A DNA stretch of 64,000 bases from Acetobacterium paludosum. GTDB lineage: Bacteria > Bacillota > Clostridia > Eubacteriales > Eubacteriaceae. Both the position numbers and the translations under genes were made by a program. The notes under the pieces were generated by a model. It had not been told where the DNA came from, did not search any database, and was given only the letters and a program-made list of their open reading frames with translations. The first letter of the stretch is position 1. Each line of letters opens with the position of its first letter. The DNA is taken from assembly GCF_008086595.1 (NCBI RefSeq), contig NZ_RXYA01000008.1, positions 114,280 to 178,279 of the forward strand. Direction: 5' to 3'. This document shows positions 8,276 through 16,943 of the stretch, piece after piece.

Positions 8276-8850
8276 GCCGTTTTTACTTCCTGATATTTTT
8301 CCTTTCCGTACTGTTCGATTGCTTTTTGCGTGTGCTTTAGAACAAATTCAGATTTCCTCTCTGTGTATCCGTCGCGGTCATTCTCAAACGGTTTCCAAAG
8401 AGACAGCTTTAATTGCTCATATGCCTTGGCAATCGCGAAATTTTCGTTTAGATAATCCCTGAAATAAAGCTCATCATTATCACTGAATTCTCTAAGATGC
8501 AGGTGGAATACCCGTTCAGCAAAGCCGTCCTGCGTATATCCTTTATTAAAATCAATACGATTTTTATTCTGCGCCATACATCCATAGCAATTTTGAATAA
8601 GCAGATTCTTGATTGTTTTATGCTTCTTGATATCAGCTTCCACTAAAATGTCAACAATTGGTTTTGCCCAGATTCCTTTGATGGCTGTGCTTCCAATGTG
8701 ATAAATTCGAACGTTCTTCGGCAGAAAGGAAAACAAAAGCTCTTGTTCTTCCTGATACCAGTCCCTCCAGTATTCCTTGTGCTCCGTCAGTTGAATCGGA
8801 AATAGTTCCCACAATTCCTCAAGTGTCATTTCCGACAACAGTTTACGCAT
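8254..8850 (-). CDS. GrpB-family (UPF0157) nucleotidyltransferase-fold protein
   Basis: 198 residues. The GrpB hallmark HIGSTAIKGIWAKPIVDI lies near residue 51, followed by a second conserved block FAERVFHLHLRE. GrpB proteins have the nucleotidyltransferase fold; their substrates are mostly unknown and some are fused to CoaE. The last nine codons run into the start of the truncated transposase (22-bp overlap), so the natural C-terminus was probably replaced when the element arrived. The start overlaps the end of the upstream NTase gene by 8 bp, indicating translational coupling. The function is unassigned. Confidence 0.85.
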   Translation of the reverse strand: MRKLLSEMTLEELWELFPIQLTEHKEYWRDWYQEEQELLFSFLPKNVRIYHIGSTAIKGIWAKPIVDILVEADIKKHKTIKNLLIQNCYGCMAQNKNRIDFNKGYTQDGFAERVFHLHLREFSDNDELYFRDYLNENFAIAKAYEQLKLSLWKPFENDRDGYTERKSEFVLKHTQKAIEQYGKEKYQEVKTAWQDKPG

Positions 8851-9559
8851 CAGAACACCCGCTTTCTATCTGAATTCTGATTTCATCCGGCTGATATTCT
8901 GTAATCAAATGCGACGCCCACCGAAAAATCTGTCCGGAAAACCGGTCAAAATTAGCCTGCGTTAAATCCGTCTGCTGTTTGAGGATTATCGCAGTTTCCA
9001 GTATCTCACGCTCTGGTGGTCGCAGAACTGGAAGTAGTTCCGTTTTTCTCTTTCGGTAGGTCCCTGTCAAGAGATAGGAAATTGCTTGGACAGTAAAAGT
9101 TGCCGATTTATACAGAACTCTTAGCAACTCGCCGTCCCTTTCATGTACCATGTTATGCCCGCACATATGGTAGAGATTACAAGCGCCTATTCGGATCGCT
9201 CTGCGGACATCCTCCTCACAAATCAACTCTTTTATAAAATCGATATTTCCGTAAATCGGCGTAGTATCGTAATAAAACTGGAACAAATCGGAGCGTTCCC
9301 AGTTCTTCAACTCTTGAAGGCCAGAGATAAATCCGCATATTTTTTCCCGATTTGGAAGCGAATCCAGCATAGTGCCATGCGCTTTTAAATCCTCTGGGTC
9401 TGCATGGTCGAGTATCACGACGACATCAATATCACTGTCGTCTATCTCTTCTCCGCGTCCGTAACTGCCCTGTAACCCAACGAATACCAGCCTAAAGCCA
9501 AACAGGTCTTTAAGCTTGCTTAGGCATTGTTGAATCCATGTATCAATATCAATTCGCAT
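8843..9559 (-). CDS. Nucleotidyltransferase-domain protein (MNT/ANT-like)
   Basis: 238 residues from the ATG at 9559 (AAGGAGAAAAC immediately upstream); an earlier in-frame ATG at 9586 lacks a site. The N-terminal domain shows the pol-beta NTase pattern GSYGRG near residue 33 with SDIDV near 43, the acidic pair that holds metal. The rest is helical, as in aminoglycoside nucleotidyltransferases and MNT-HEPN proteins. No HEPN partner is seen; instead it is coupled by overlap to the GrpB-type gene. Nucleotide transfer to a drug, protein or RNA is possible, and I cannot choose. Confidence 0.82.
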   Translation of the reverse strand: MRIDIDTWIQQCLSKLKDLFGFRLVFVGLQGSYGRGEEIDDSDIDVVVILDHADPEDLKAHGTMLDSLPNREKICGFISGLQELKNWERSDLFQFYYDTTPIYGNIDFIKELICEEDVRRAIRIGACNLYHMCGHNMVHERDGELLRVLYKSATFTVQAISYLLTGTYRKRKTELLPVLRPPEREILETAIILKQQTDLTQANFDRFSGQIFRWASHLITEYQPDEIRIQIESGCSDA

Positions 9560-9932
9560 GTTTTCTCCTTGTATAATGAAAACCATAGTAAATACTAAGT
9601 TTTCATTTGATTTTTTATTTACTATAATCTATCTAGACGCTGTGGATTAGTGAGTTCTCCTTATGATTTTATAGTAAGTCATCCGCCACTCATCCGTCAC
9701 CTGGTAGAAAGGTTACCATCTATGAGAATAAATTCACATAAGAATTGAAGTCCGGCAGAAAGTTCTTGTGGGATCGCATAACATGAACTAAATAGTGTTC
9801 ATTGCACCCCGGTATATATAAATTCCTTTTGTTTCACTCAGGGCACAAAACGACCTGTATGACGAGGAGACGTTTCAGATTGATCGACGTCCAGCCCATA
9901 TCAATAGGCACAAGCCATCTAAACCTCTCTGC
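9560..9932. other. 373-bp intergenic stretch with a degenerate REP-like half
   Basis: I find no full gene here. On the minus strand a short frame near 9655-9720 reads ...DEWRMTYYKIIRRTH and stop without a start, possibly the tail of a decayed gene. Near 9859-9875 the plus strand has ATGACGAGGAGACGTTTC, close to the first half of the REP-like repeat at 8034. Confidence 0.45.
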
Positions 9933-10481
9933 TTAGTTTTTGATACCTTTACAATTTTTAATATGTGCTTTGATTTTTTTCATCGCCCAATCATAATGAC
10001 TTGCTGTCGCACTCACAAAATATGAACCCAATGTGCTTCCGCCAACCCATTTATAGGTCCCTTTTGTAAACAGTTCTTCATTTGTAAAAGTGTCCGCCAA
10101 CTTTAGAACATCCTGATGTGATTTTTCAAACATTTCTTTGGATTGATCAAGTGAAGTGTTCTGGTGCTTTTCAAAAAAAGTCACATTCATCGCTCCATAT
10201 GTTTTCCAGTTGTACGGAGCCGGCAAAAAAGGTCTATCTTCACCTTTCATATTGGAATCCACCCAATTCAAAACAAGCTGATGCCATTCATATAAATGCA
10301 CCAGAACGTCTCGAAGATTCTTATCTCTTCCCCAATGGGCCTCTTTTTTTCGATCATCATCTGAAAAATCAAATGCTGTCGACAACTCTTTTTCGGTCAT
10401 TGAATCAATCAGTTGATTCAGTTTTTGATAATTACTATCTGCTTCTGCCATCAAGCTGGGCTTAGTTGTTGGTCTGGCCAT
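9933..10481 (-). CDS. ClbS/DfsB-family (DUF1706) four-helix protein
   Basis: 182 residues. The start at 10481 is preferred over 10487 because GGGAGA sits eight bases before it. Family features: the opening MARPTTKPSLM, HLYEWHQLVLNW near residue 72, FLPAPYNWKTYGAMN near 92, and a C-terminal SHYDWA. The family is related to the DinB-like four-helix fold. ClbS protects producers of the genotoxin colibactin by opening its cyclopropane warhead, but no colibactin genes are seen and most homologues have unknown substrates. It stands alone between REP-like relics in the accessory patch. Confidence 0.85.
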   Translation of the reverse strand: MARPTTKPSLMAEADSNYQKLNQLIDSMTEKELSTAFDFSDDDRKKEAHWGRDKNLRDVLVHLYEWHQLVLNWVDSNMKGEDRPFLPAPYNWKTYGAMNVTFFEKHQNTSLDQSKEMFEKSHQDVLKLADTFTNEELFTKGTYKWVGGSTLGSYFVSATASHYDWAMKKIKAHIKNCKGIKN

Positions 10482-10683
10482 CTTCATTTCTCCCTTACCT
10501 ACAATTTTTAATTAATTCTAACATCTTAAATATGACAGTATAGCGTCATATTATAAATAATATTTTTTAATGAACTTACTCAGGTTTCTAAAACCTCTTT
10601 TCATGAAGACCAGTTTATCTAATCCATCTGGTTTGATTATTTAGAAATCGAAATTATCGACGATGGTAAAAAGAAATCATAAC

Positions 10684-10712
10684 TATGTGACGCGGAGACT
10701 TTTCATCGTAAG
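10684..10712. repeat. Degenerate REP-like half repeat
   Basis: The plus strand contains ATGTGACGCGGAGACTTTTC, resembling the ATGACGAGGGGACGTTTC half of the REP-like repeat. It lies in the 241-bp gap between the DUF1810 and ClbS-like genes, where I see no gene. Confidence 0.4.
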
Positions 10713-10722
10713 CGTTCATTTC

Positions 10723-11136
10723 TCACTTGTCTAATTGATCAGCCGTAACATCATCAATCTCGCCACCAAAATACTTATCCAGGACTGCCTTAAAAGTCGG
10801 ATTACCATCGACCAGATAAAACAAAGTCATTGATGATTTCAGCTTCAAATCATCGGGTCGGCCAAATACCGCATTGGCATCACTCGACTCAAGCTTCAAC
10901 AGTTCCCCGGAAATCTCCAGTAAGCGCGAACCCAGTACCGGATGCGCCATGTACGCCTTTGCTTCTTGCCGATTCTCTATTCCATAATACCTGGCCGTTT
11001 CACTCCTGCCCAACCCTTTCAGCTGGGGAAAAACATACCACATCCAATGGCTGCGCTTGCGGCCATTTTTTATTTCCGTTAGTGCCTGCCCATAGCTTTC
11101 TCCCTGAGCTTTGACAAAACGCTCAACTGTGTTCAT
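10723..11136 (-). CDS. DUF1810-family protein
   Basis: 137 residues covering the whole DUF1810 family: an N-terminal RFVKAQ, the conserved block KRSHWMWYVFPQLKGLG near residue 28, a YYGI motif near 50, and HPVLGSRLLE near 64. The family is widespread, small and soluble, with no established enzymatic role. GGAGAGG precedes the ATG. It is a single gene between REP-like elements, ending in no obvious terminator. Confidence 0.9.
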   Translation of the reverse strand: MNTVERFVKAQGESYGQALTEIKNGRKRSHWMWYVFPQLKGLGRSETARYYGIENRQEAKAYMAHPVLGSRLLEISGELLKLESSDANAVFGRPDDLKLKSSMTLFYLVDGNPTFKAVLDKYFGGEIDDVTADQLDK

Positions 11137-11160
11137 CTGTTGTTCCTCTCCTTCGTTTTA

Positions 11161-11197
11161 TGACAAGGGTATGACAAGGGGACGTTTTGTTCGTCAT
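11161..11197. repeat. REP-like repeat, copy B (downstream border of the transposase)
   Basis: ATGACAAGGGGACGTTTTG...CGTCAT at 11171-11197 is preceded by an extra ATGACAAGGGT half at 11160-11170. The transposase stop codon lies inside it. It is inverted relative to copy C at 12004-12041, so the gene sits between inverted REPs. Confidence 0.75.
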
Positions 11198-11955
11198 GCT
11201 CTTCGCTTCAATGCCAGCTCCACCATCATTTTTCCCAGCCCCAACACCCGGCTCAATTGGCGGATACTGCCGCCGGTTTCCTGCTGAATCTGACGGATCA
11301 GCTGATTTCGCTTGTCTACCGACAGTTCCCCCAGATTCCGGTATTCGGGATTTTTACTCAGCAGGACAGTAAGCTGTTCATCACTACACCTGGTTTTCAG
11401 GTTTATTTCCAGACATTCATCCTGGTTTTCTTCCTCAGAAAATCGAATAAAATCTGCGGCGGTCGGAAAATAGTCTTTGATGATCCCCATATCGATGATC
11501 GATGAGTTTCCCTGATAAGCCTGAATAATTTGTTGATAACTACTCCATGAATATTCCTTCAGTCGAGAAACCATACCGGCTTTTAAGGGATTGCGGTGAA
11601 TATACCGAATCACCGTCATCAGATATTGGTCATCTTCGACTGCTTCACTGTTAAAACGATTCTGAAAAAGATGGCCGGTTCGACCGTATTTGTTGTTGTG
11701 CAATTGCACATAGCCAACCGTCATCCGTTTGATGCTGGTGCCCAGTTCTTCCCCTTCTTTGATCAGCAAATGAACGTGGTTATCCATCAGACAATAGGCA
11801 TACAACTGAAAGCCGCCGGTTTCTCTGGCCTTATTCAGCTTTTCCATAAAAATTGAGCGATCCGTATCATCCAGAAAAATATTACGCCCATCCAGACCTT
11901 TCAGCATCACATGGTAAATGCCAGTAGTGCTTTTTTTTCGCGCTTGTCTTGCCAT
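11194..11955 (-). CDS. REP-associated tyrosine transposase (Y1_Tnp, RAYT/IS200-like)
   Basis: 253 residues from the ATG at 11955, with GGAGGTG upstream. The HUH single-strand nuclease core is present: MARQAR, IYHVMLKG, the metal-binding DNHVHLLI near residue 75, GYVQLHNNKYGRTGHLFQ (probable catalytic Tyr region) and YIHRNPLKAG near 130, then a helical C-terminus with SIRQLSRVLG. RAYTs cut and join single-stranded DNA at REP palindromes and are usually not self-mobile. Inverted REP-like repeats border the gene on both sides. The related copy at 8063 shows that the element has spread or been duplicated locally. This copy appears intact. Confidence 0.92.
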   Translation of the reverse strand: MARQARKKSTTGIYHVMLKGLDGRNIFLDDTDRSIFMEKLNKARETGGFQLYAYCLMDNHVHLLIKEGEELGTSIKRMTVGYVQLHNNKYGRTGHLFQNRFNSEAVEDDQYLMTVIRYIHRNPLKAGMVSRLKEYSWSSYQQIIQAYQGNSSIIDMGIIKDYFPTAADFIRFSEEENQDECLEINLKTRCSDEQLTVLLSKNPEYRNLGELSVDKRNQLIRQIQQETGGSIRQLSRVLGLGKMMVELALKRRA

Positions 11956-12003
11956 TTCTGATTTCACCTCCCGTTTTTTTAAGTATATCACAGATTAAAA
12001 GGC

Positions 12004-12041
12004 ATGACAAACGAAACGTCCCCTCGTCATACCCTCGTCAT
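12004..12041. repeat. REP-like repeat, copy C (upstream border of the transposase)
   Basis: ATGACAAACGAAACGTCCCC...CGTCAT at 12004-12030, followed by an additional ACCCTCGTCAT half. It is the reverse complement of the consensus at 8034 and 11171, and pairs with copy B as inverted ends around the transposase. Confidence 0.75.
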
Positions 12042-12061
12042 ATGCTTTTTCCTAAAAATCA

Positions 12062-12105
12062 GGGCAAAAATCGGGCCTTTTTTAGCCTGATTTTTGCCCG
12101 TTTTT
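12062..12105. terminator. Terminator between rlmD and the transposase
   Basis: An 11-bp perfect stem, 12062-12072 with 12089-12099 (GGGCAAAAATC), is followed by a T-tract on the plus strand; the minus side reads CTGATTTTTAGG. It lies about 40 bp past the rlmD stop. Confidence 0.7.
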
Positions 12106-12141
12106 CATTTCAAGACAAAAACATCTTATGTTTGTAGCGTC

Positions 12142-13518
12142 TTATTTGTCGTTTTTATCTTTACGTGACATCAATACTACCGTCTCAACGTGCCCAGTTC
12201 CGGGGAAAAGATCGACCGGCTGTACTTTTTTAACCTCATAACCAAATTCACTCAGGATTTTTATATCTCTGGCTAAGGTTGAGGGATTACAGGAGACATA
12301 AATAACCCGCGGTGTTTTTAAATCACCAATCGCATTTAAGAGGGTTTCTTCACAGCCTTTTCGAGGGGGATCGAGAATGATCAAATCGGGTTTGATCTTT
12401 TCAACTTTGGTAATGCGCAGCATTTCCTCTTCGGCTCGGCCCTGATAGAAAGTTACATTTTCAAAGTGGTTCAATCCGGCATTTTCTCGGGCATCGAGAA
12501 TCGCATCTCCGACACTTTCGATACCGATGACTTGTTTGGCTTCTTTGGCTAAATAAAGGCCGATGGTTCCCGTTCCGCAATAGAGATCAAAAACCGTTTC
12601 GGTTCCTTTTAATGAAGCCATTTCTTTTATTTGATCATAGAGCTTCACGGTTTGTTTAGAATTCACCTGGAAGAAAGAATTCGGTGATATGGAAAAACTC
12701 AGATCTCCGATTTCTTCAACAATTCTAGCCACGCCATGAACACAGAGGCTTTTCTTGCCTAGAATTACATTGCTTTTTTCCCGGTTAATATTAACATAAA
12801 CACTCTTCACATTTGGAACTCCGGCGAGAATGGCATTTACAATCGCTTCTCTTTGGCTCAAATCTTTGCCGTTGACAATGATTGTGATCATGTTTTCACC
12901 CTTGAGATTCGTTCGCTGCAGAACACCTCGAACATATCCCTTGCGGGTTTTTTCGTCATAAATACTAAGATTTAAATCTTTGATAACGGCATTCATGGTC
13001 TTGATAACGTCGGCTGCACTTTCCGGCTGATTCAAACAATCATCGATATGAACAAGGTTATGGGTTCTTTTGGCGTAAAAGCCCATTCCCTTTTGATCCA
13101 CTTTAAATTGCGCCTTATTTCGATAGCGGCTGGGTTCTGCCATGCCAATGATGGGTTCGATAGCGAGATCTTTCAGTCCGCCGATCCGTTCGAGCGCATC
13201 CTTAACCAGTTTCGATTTTATTCGCAACTGACCTTCATAGCTCATATGCAATAGCTGACAACCGCCGCATTCATTAAAGTATTGACATTCCGGTACAACG
13301 CGTTCTGGTGAATTTTCTTTAATTGTTAGAAGTTTCCCTTGCGCATAGGTTTTCTTCACCGTTTTGATTTCAACTTCCACCACATCACCAGGAAGCGCAC
13401 CTTCAACAAAGACAATCATATTTTCCAATCGTCCCAGGCCTTCGCCACTATGGGTGATATCCACTATCTCCATGGTATATTTTTCTCCAACTGCTATCGA
13501 TTTGATATTTTCGTTCAT
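12142..13518 (-). CDS. rlmD: 23S rRNA (uracil-C5)-methyltransferase, RlmD/RlmCD (RumA) family
   Basis: 458 residues. An N-terminal TRAM domain (VGEKYTMEIVDITHSGEGLGR) leads to an Fe-S ligand set CQYFNECGGCQLLH near residue 77. A class I SAM domain follows with FDLYCGTGTIGLYLA near 314. The catalytic motifs ILDPPRKGCEE and VSCNPSTLARD (nucleophilic Cys) are near 375 and 406, and the C-terminus is GHVETVVLMSR. It adds C5-methyl groups to 23S rRNA uridines using SAM. In Gram-positives one enzyme may serve both U747 and U1939 (RlmCD), so the exact target is not settled here. AAGGATG precedes the ATG. Confidence 0.92.
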   Translation of the reverse strand: MNENIKSIAVGEKYTMEIVDITHSGEGLGRLENMIVFVEGALPGDVVEVEIKTVKKTYAQGKLLTIKENSPERVVPECQYFNECGGCQLLHMSYEGQLRIKSKLVKDALERIGGLKDLAIEPIIGMAEPSRYRNKAQFKVDQKGMGFYAKRTHNLVHIDDCLNQPESAADVIKTMNAVIKDLNLSIYDEKTRKGYVRGVLQRTNLKGENMITIIVNGKDLSQREAIVNAILAGVPNVKSVYVNINREKSNVILGKKSLCVHGVARIVEEIGDLSFSISPNSFFQVNSKQTVKLYDQIKEMASLKGTETVFDLYCGTGTIGLYLAKEAKQVIGIESVGDAILDARENAGLNHFENVTFYQGRAEEEMLRITKVEKIKPDLIILDPPRKGCEETLLNAIGDLKTPRVIYVSCNPSTLARDIKILSEFGYEVKKVQPVDLFPGTGHVETVVLMSRKDKNDK

Positions 13519-13664
13519 TATTTCATCCTTTTTATTTCTTTATTTTTTATATTTCATAAGGTCTTTATACCCCGAACAACCAATCATTCTCATGTTTAAA
13601 AAAGGGGCTATGGCAAAAAAATGAAATTAAATCAGAGTTTTGCAACAACCTCTTTACGTCTTTT

Positions 13665-14057
13665 TCAGTCTTCATTGTTTTTTGTGTTTTTTAAAAATAG
13701 TTTTATTTTTTGAAAGGTTTCATCGCTGATAATATGCTCAATACCGCAGGCATCTTTTTGAGCATTTTCTATCGATACATCAAGCGCTTTAACCAGAAAC
13801 TCGGCAATAAAACGATGTTTTTCATAAACCTTAATCGCTAATTTTTCACCTGATTCGGTCAGAAATATTTGCCCATAGCGTTCCTGTTCAACATGTCCCA
13901 ACGTTTTAAGTTTCCGAACAGCATCGTTCGCACTGGCCTTGCTGACATTTAATTTCGATGCAACATCGGTAATCCGCACACCTTTGCCATTTTTTTTATC
14001 TTCCAGGTAGATGGTTTCAATATAATCCTCAATGGATTCTGTTAGTTTTTTTTCCAT
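13665..14057 (-). CDS. DtxR/MntR-family metal-dependent transcriptional regulator
   Basis: 130 residues from the ATG at 14057, with AGAGGTAAAT upstream. The N-terminus has the DtxR winged helix (EDYIETIYLED, then VRITDVASKLNVSKASANDAVRKL) and the wing GQIFLTESGEKLA. The dimerisation part carries metal-binding candidates (KHRFIAEFL, CGIEHIISDE). It lacks the SH3 domain of full DtxR and so is MntR-sized. Such proteins repress metal uptake genes when Mn(II) or Fe(II) is plentiful. Its first 29 bases overlap the end of ygiQ, so the two are likely co-transcribed; no transporter is adjacent. Confidence 0.9.
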   Translation of the reverse strand: MEKKLTESIEDYIETIYLEDKKNGKGVRITDVASKLNVSKASANDAVRKLKTLGHVEQERYGQIFLTESGEKLAIKVYEKHRFIAEFLVKALDVSIENAQKDACGIEHIISDETFQKIKLFLKNTKNNED

Positions 14058-15981
14058 ATTTACCTCTAGTTTTTTCACCATTATTCTGGCTTTTCGTATT
14101 TTTTTCTTTTATTTTAGCACCCGTTTTCGTCTTTTTTGGTGTCTGACTGACTGTCTTTTCGGGTATCAAAGTCATTTTCCCCGGTCCAATTAAATCTTCC
14201 CGCTGAGCCTTTGTCAGTGCTTCATAAACAAGCAGGTAATTTTCACGCTTATTGTATTGCACCAGCGCTCTTTGCATGTGTTTCTCTCGCCCCTTCGGCA
14301 CATAAACCGCTTCCATCGTCAATGGATTCAACCCGGTATAATACATCGTGGTTGCGATGCTGCCGGGAGTTGGATAAAAATCCTGGACCTGCTCCGGAAC
14401 AAATTCCATCTCTCTGATGTACTCTGCCAACTCAATCGCATCATCCAAGGTACATCCGGGATGTCCGGTAATGAAATAAGGCAAAACATACTGCTTTTTC
14501 CCGGTGCGTTCGTTATATTTTTTGAAATTCTTCACAAAAGCTTCATAAGTTTTAAAAGAGGGTTTTCCCATGTAACGCAGCACTTTTTCTGATACATGTT
14601 CCGGGGCTACCCGCAATTGTCCGCTGACATGATGTTCGACCAATTCCTGGAAAAAGGCTTTGTCTTTTTCCAAAGCTAAATAGTCGTAGCGTATTCCGGA
14701 ACGGATGAACACCTTTTTAACTCCCGGCAATTTGCGAACTGCTCGCAAGGTCTCCAGATAAGGTTGATGGCTGCTGTCAATCTTTTTACAGGGTTCCGGA
14801 AATAAGCATTCCCGATTGGTACAATACCCATGGGTCTCCTGTTTTTTACAGGCTTTATGGCTGAAATTGGCAGTCGGTCCGCCAATATCATGAATATATC
14901 CTTTGAAATCAGGATCCTTAATCATCCGTTTAGCTTCTCTGACAATGGAGTCTTTGCTTCGCATTTGCACATATTTTCCCTGATGAATGGCTAACGCACA
15001 AAAGCTGCAATTGCCGTAACAACCGCGATTCGCCGTAATACTGAATTTCACCTCTGCTAATCCGGGTATCCCGCCTTTTTCAGTATAGGAAGGATGCCAG
15101 GTATACGTAAATGGAAGATCATATAGCGAGTCGAATTCGCTTTGGCTTAATGGCATTTGTGGCGGGTTCTGACATAAGTACCGATTTCCGCTTTTTTGCA
15201 GATAACTGTGATCATCATAGGCATTATTACAATTATAAATGAGCCGCGCCGTTTTTGCATATAGGGCCTTATCGGTGATCACTTCTTCCACTGATGGCAA
15301 CTCCACCGTCTCTTCAAAGGTTGGTTCTTTAACGATCAATGCCGTTCCTTTTATATAGGTGAGTGCCGCCACGGGAATACCCGCATCCAAACCCTCAGCA
15401 ATCTCAATCATTGCCCTTTCCCCCATGCCATATACCAAAAGATCGGCTCTGGAATCAAATAAGATGGGCCGTCTTACCTTGTCCTGCCAATAATCATAAT
15501 GCGCAAATCGCCGCAGACTGGCTTCTATTCCGCCGATAATTATAGGAACGTCACCAAAAAGTTCTCTGATTTTACCACAATAGACGATGGTTGCCCGATC
15601 CGGTCTCAGACCGGCCTCGCCTCCTGGTGAATAGACATCTTCATGCCGCCGTTTATTGTTCACAGTAAAATGACTGACCATGGAATCAAGGTTTCCGGCA
15701 GTGACTAAAAAGCCCAGCCGGGGCTCTCCCAATTTTTTAAAATCCTCATCTGCGCGCCAATTTGGTTGGGCAATGATTCCCACCTGATAGCCCTTCGATT
15801 GAAGGACTCTTCCAATAATGGCCGTCCCAAAAGAAGGATGATCGACATAAGCATCACCGCTTACGAGAATAAAATCACATTGTTTGATGCCTAATTTTTT
15901 CATTTCACTTTTTGACATCGGGAGAAAATCTTTACTGGTGTAATGATCTTGTTTTGAAAATGGAGCGATTGTGTTCTTCAT
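14029..15981 (-). CDS. ygiQ: YgiQ-family radical SAM protein (UPF0313)
   Basis: 650 residues. An N-terminal cobalamin-binding-like domain (LVSGDAYVDHPSFG near residue 41) is followed by the radical SAM core with the cluster motif CYGNCSFC near residue 323 and the family-specific blocks GGIEASLRRFAHYDYW and DIGGPTANF. The C-terminus is a basic Lys-rich tail of about 60 residues beyond the usual end, possibly RNA-binding (inference). YgiQ proteins are widespread, and their reaction is not established as far as I know. It overlaps the downstream dtxR-type gene by 29 bp. GAAAGGAATTGA precedes the ATG. Confidence 0.92.
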   Translation of the reverse strand: MKNTIAPFSKQDHYTSKDFLPMSKSEMKKLGIKQCDFILVSGDAYVDHPSFGTAIIGRVLQSKGYQVGIIAQPNWRADEDFKKLGEPRLGFLVTAGNLDSMVSHFTVNNKRRHEDVYSPGGEAGLRPDRATIVYCGKIRELFGDVPIIIGGIEASLRRFAHYDYWQDKVRRPILFDSRADLLVYGMGERAMIEIAEGLDAGIPVAALTYIKGTALIVKEPTFEETVELPSVEEVITDKALYAKTARLIYNCNNAYDDHSYLQKSGNRYLCQNPPQMPLSQSEFDSLYDLPFTYTWHPSYTEKGGIPGLAEVKFSITANRGCYGNCSFCALAIHQGKYVQMRSKDSIVREAKRMIKDPDFKGYIHDIGGPTANFSHKACKKQETHGYCTNRECLFPEPCKKIDSSHQPYLETLRAVRKLPGVKKVFIRSGIRYDYLALEKDKAFFQELVEHHVSGQLRVAPEHVSEKVLRYMGKPSFKTYEAFVKNFKKYNERTGKKQYVLPYFITGHPGCTLDDAIELAEYIREMEFVPEQVQDFYPTPGSIATTMYYTGLNPLTMEAVYVPKGREKHMQRALVQYNKRENYLLVYEALTKAQREDLIGPGKMTLIPEKTVSQTPKKTKTGAKIKEKNTKSQNNGEKTRGKYGKKTNRIH

Positions 15982-16027
15982 TCAATTCCTTTCTAAAAAA
16001 ATATCCAACAATCTTTTTTGCCTTTAT

Positions 16028-16801
16028 TTAAACTAGGCCTTTGAAAAGAGAAAAATACAGTGGAAAATTTATAATCATAATACTATAGATAACCATAAAA
16101 AACGTCTGATTCATTTCGATCGTCATTCCGATTGTATCTCCAGTCATTCCGCCTATTCGAAATTGGAGGTTTTTCATCAGCACATAAGCCGGAATAAAGC
16201 TAATGACTGATGCCACTAAGCCCGGGATCCCTAATATAAACGTTGCCAGAATCAATAAACCCGCCAGATATGCTAGAAAATGATGCGGCTCGGTCATCTC
16301 AACAACCCGTCTTCCCAATCCACCGCCCCCTTGAGCGTAATTTGAAAAGCAGTTTGACATAACGGAAGCGACCCGGCCAAATACCGGTATGATCAATAGT
16401 GCCGCACTATACTCCGGCAGAATGATGGTATAACACATCCAGTTTGTTAAGAGCAGTAAAATTAAACCAATGGCTCCGAAAGCGCCTAAACGACTATCTT
16501 TCATAATTACCATCATCTTCTCTCGATCTCTGGCACTAAATAATGCATCCGTCGTATCGGCAAACCCATCAAGGTGAAGCCCGCCAGTTAACCAGATATA
16601 GGTAATTACCATTAGCAGTGCCTGAAGATTCACAAAATGAATCAGCGAAAACAACAGTGAAACGCCATATAATACTAAACCAATAAATACGCCGACAAAA
16701 GGGATTAAAATCATACTGTCGTAGAACTCATCATCGGTTACATTTTTTAATTTAATTGGAATTCGGGTAAAAAATGAAATTGCTATTAAAATTTTTCGCA
16801 T
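16028..16801 (-). CDS. cobS: Adenosylcobinamide-GDP ribazoletransferase (cobalamin-5-phosphate synthase)
   Basis: 257 residues from the ATG at 16801 (GGAGACTAGA upstream). It is a polytopic membrane protein with the CobS signature GGLHLDGFADTTDALFS near residue 77, followed by KDSRLGAFG, which holds the Asp residues that bind metal. CobS joins adenosylcobinamide-GDP to alpha-ribazole in the last steps of B12 assembly at the inner membrane. No other cob genes are nearby and I see no cobalamin riboswitch in the leader. It lies 47 bp upstream of ygiQ on the same strand. Confidence 0.95.
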   Translation of the reverse strand: MRKILIAISFFTRIPIKLKNVTDDEFYDSMILIPFVGVFIGLVLYGVSLLFSLIHFVNLQALLMVITYIWLTGGLHLDGFADTTDALFSARDREKMMVIMKDSRLGAFGAIGLILLLLTNWMCYTIILPEYSAALLIIPVFGRVASVMSNCFSNYAQGGGGLGRRVVEMTEPHHFLAYLAGLLILATFILGIPGLVASVISFIPAYVLMKNLQFRIGGMTGDTIGMTIEMNQTFFMVIYSIMIINFPLYFSLFKGLV

Positions 16802-16845
16802 TCTAGTCTCCAGTTTGTAAGATATCAACAATGTTCAATTAATTT

Positions 16846-16892
16846 TTATCATAAAAACCACAAGAAACGCGCCGAGCGCGTTTCTCTATGGT
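16846..16892 (-). terminator. Strong rho-independent terminator after ptsH
   Basis: A 9-bp GC-rich stem, 16864-16872 with 16876-16884, extended by an ACCA/TGGT arm and followed on the minus strand by TTTTTATG. It ends the HPr transcript ahead of cobS. Confidence 0.8.
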
Positions 16893-16894
16893 TT

Positions 16895-16943
16895 ACGGGC
16901 AGTCGCTTAGTGAGTGCTAGCACACATTTGACCACTGCCGACC
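16895..16943 (-). other. Imperfect palindrome between ptsH and its terminator
   Basis: A GGCAGT/ACTGCC outer pair encloses a TGCTAGCA core with flanking AGTG/CACT-like bases. It lies between the HPr stop codon and the terminator. It may be an mRNA-stabilising hairpin, a small RNA domain or a protein-binding site; nothing in the sequence decides. Confidence 0.4.

Noticed and set aside
7974..8462. 162-codon plus-strand frame across the truncated transposase
   Set aside because: It is antisense to GrpB, the transposase and the rlmD fragment, and has no ribosome binding site or recognisable domain.
9655..9720. Short frame ...DEWRMTYYKIIRRTH as a gene
   Set aside because: No start codon or site, and only about 20 codons. 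At best it is the tail of a decayed gene.
14029..14140. Basic tail of YgiQ as a frameshift artefact
   Set aside because: The frame stays open, codon use is normal, and the stop overlaps a properly placed dtxR-type start, so it is probably a real extension.
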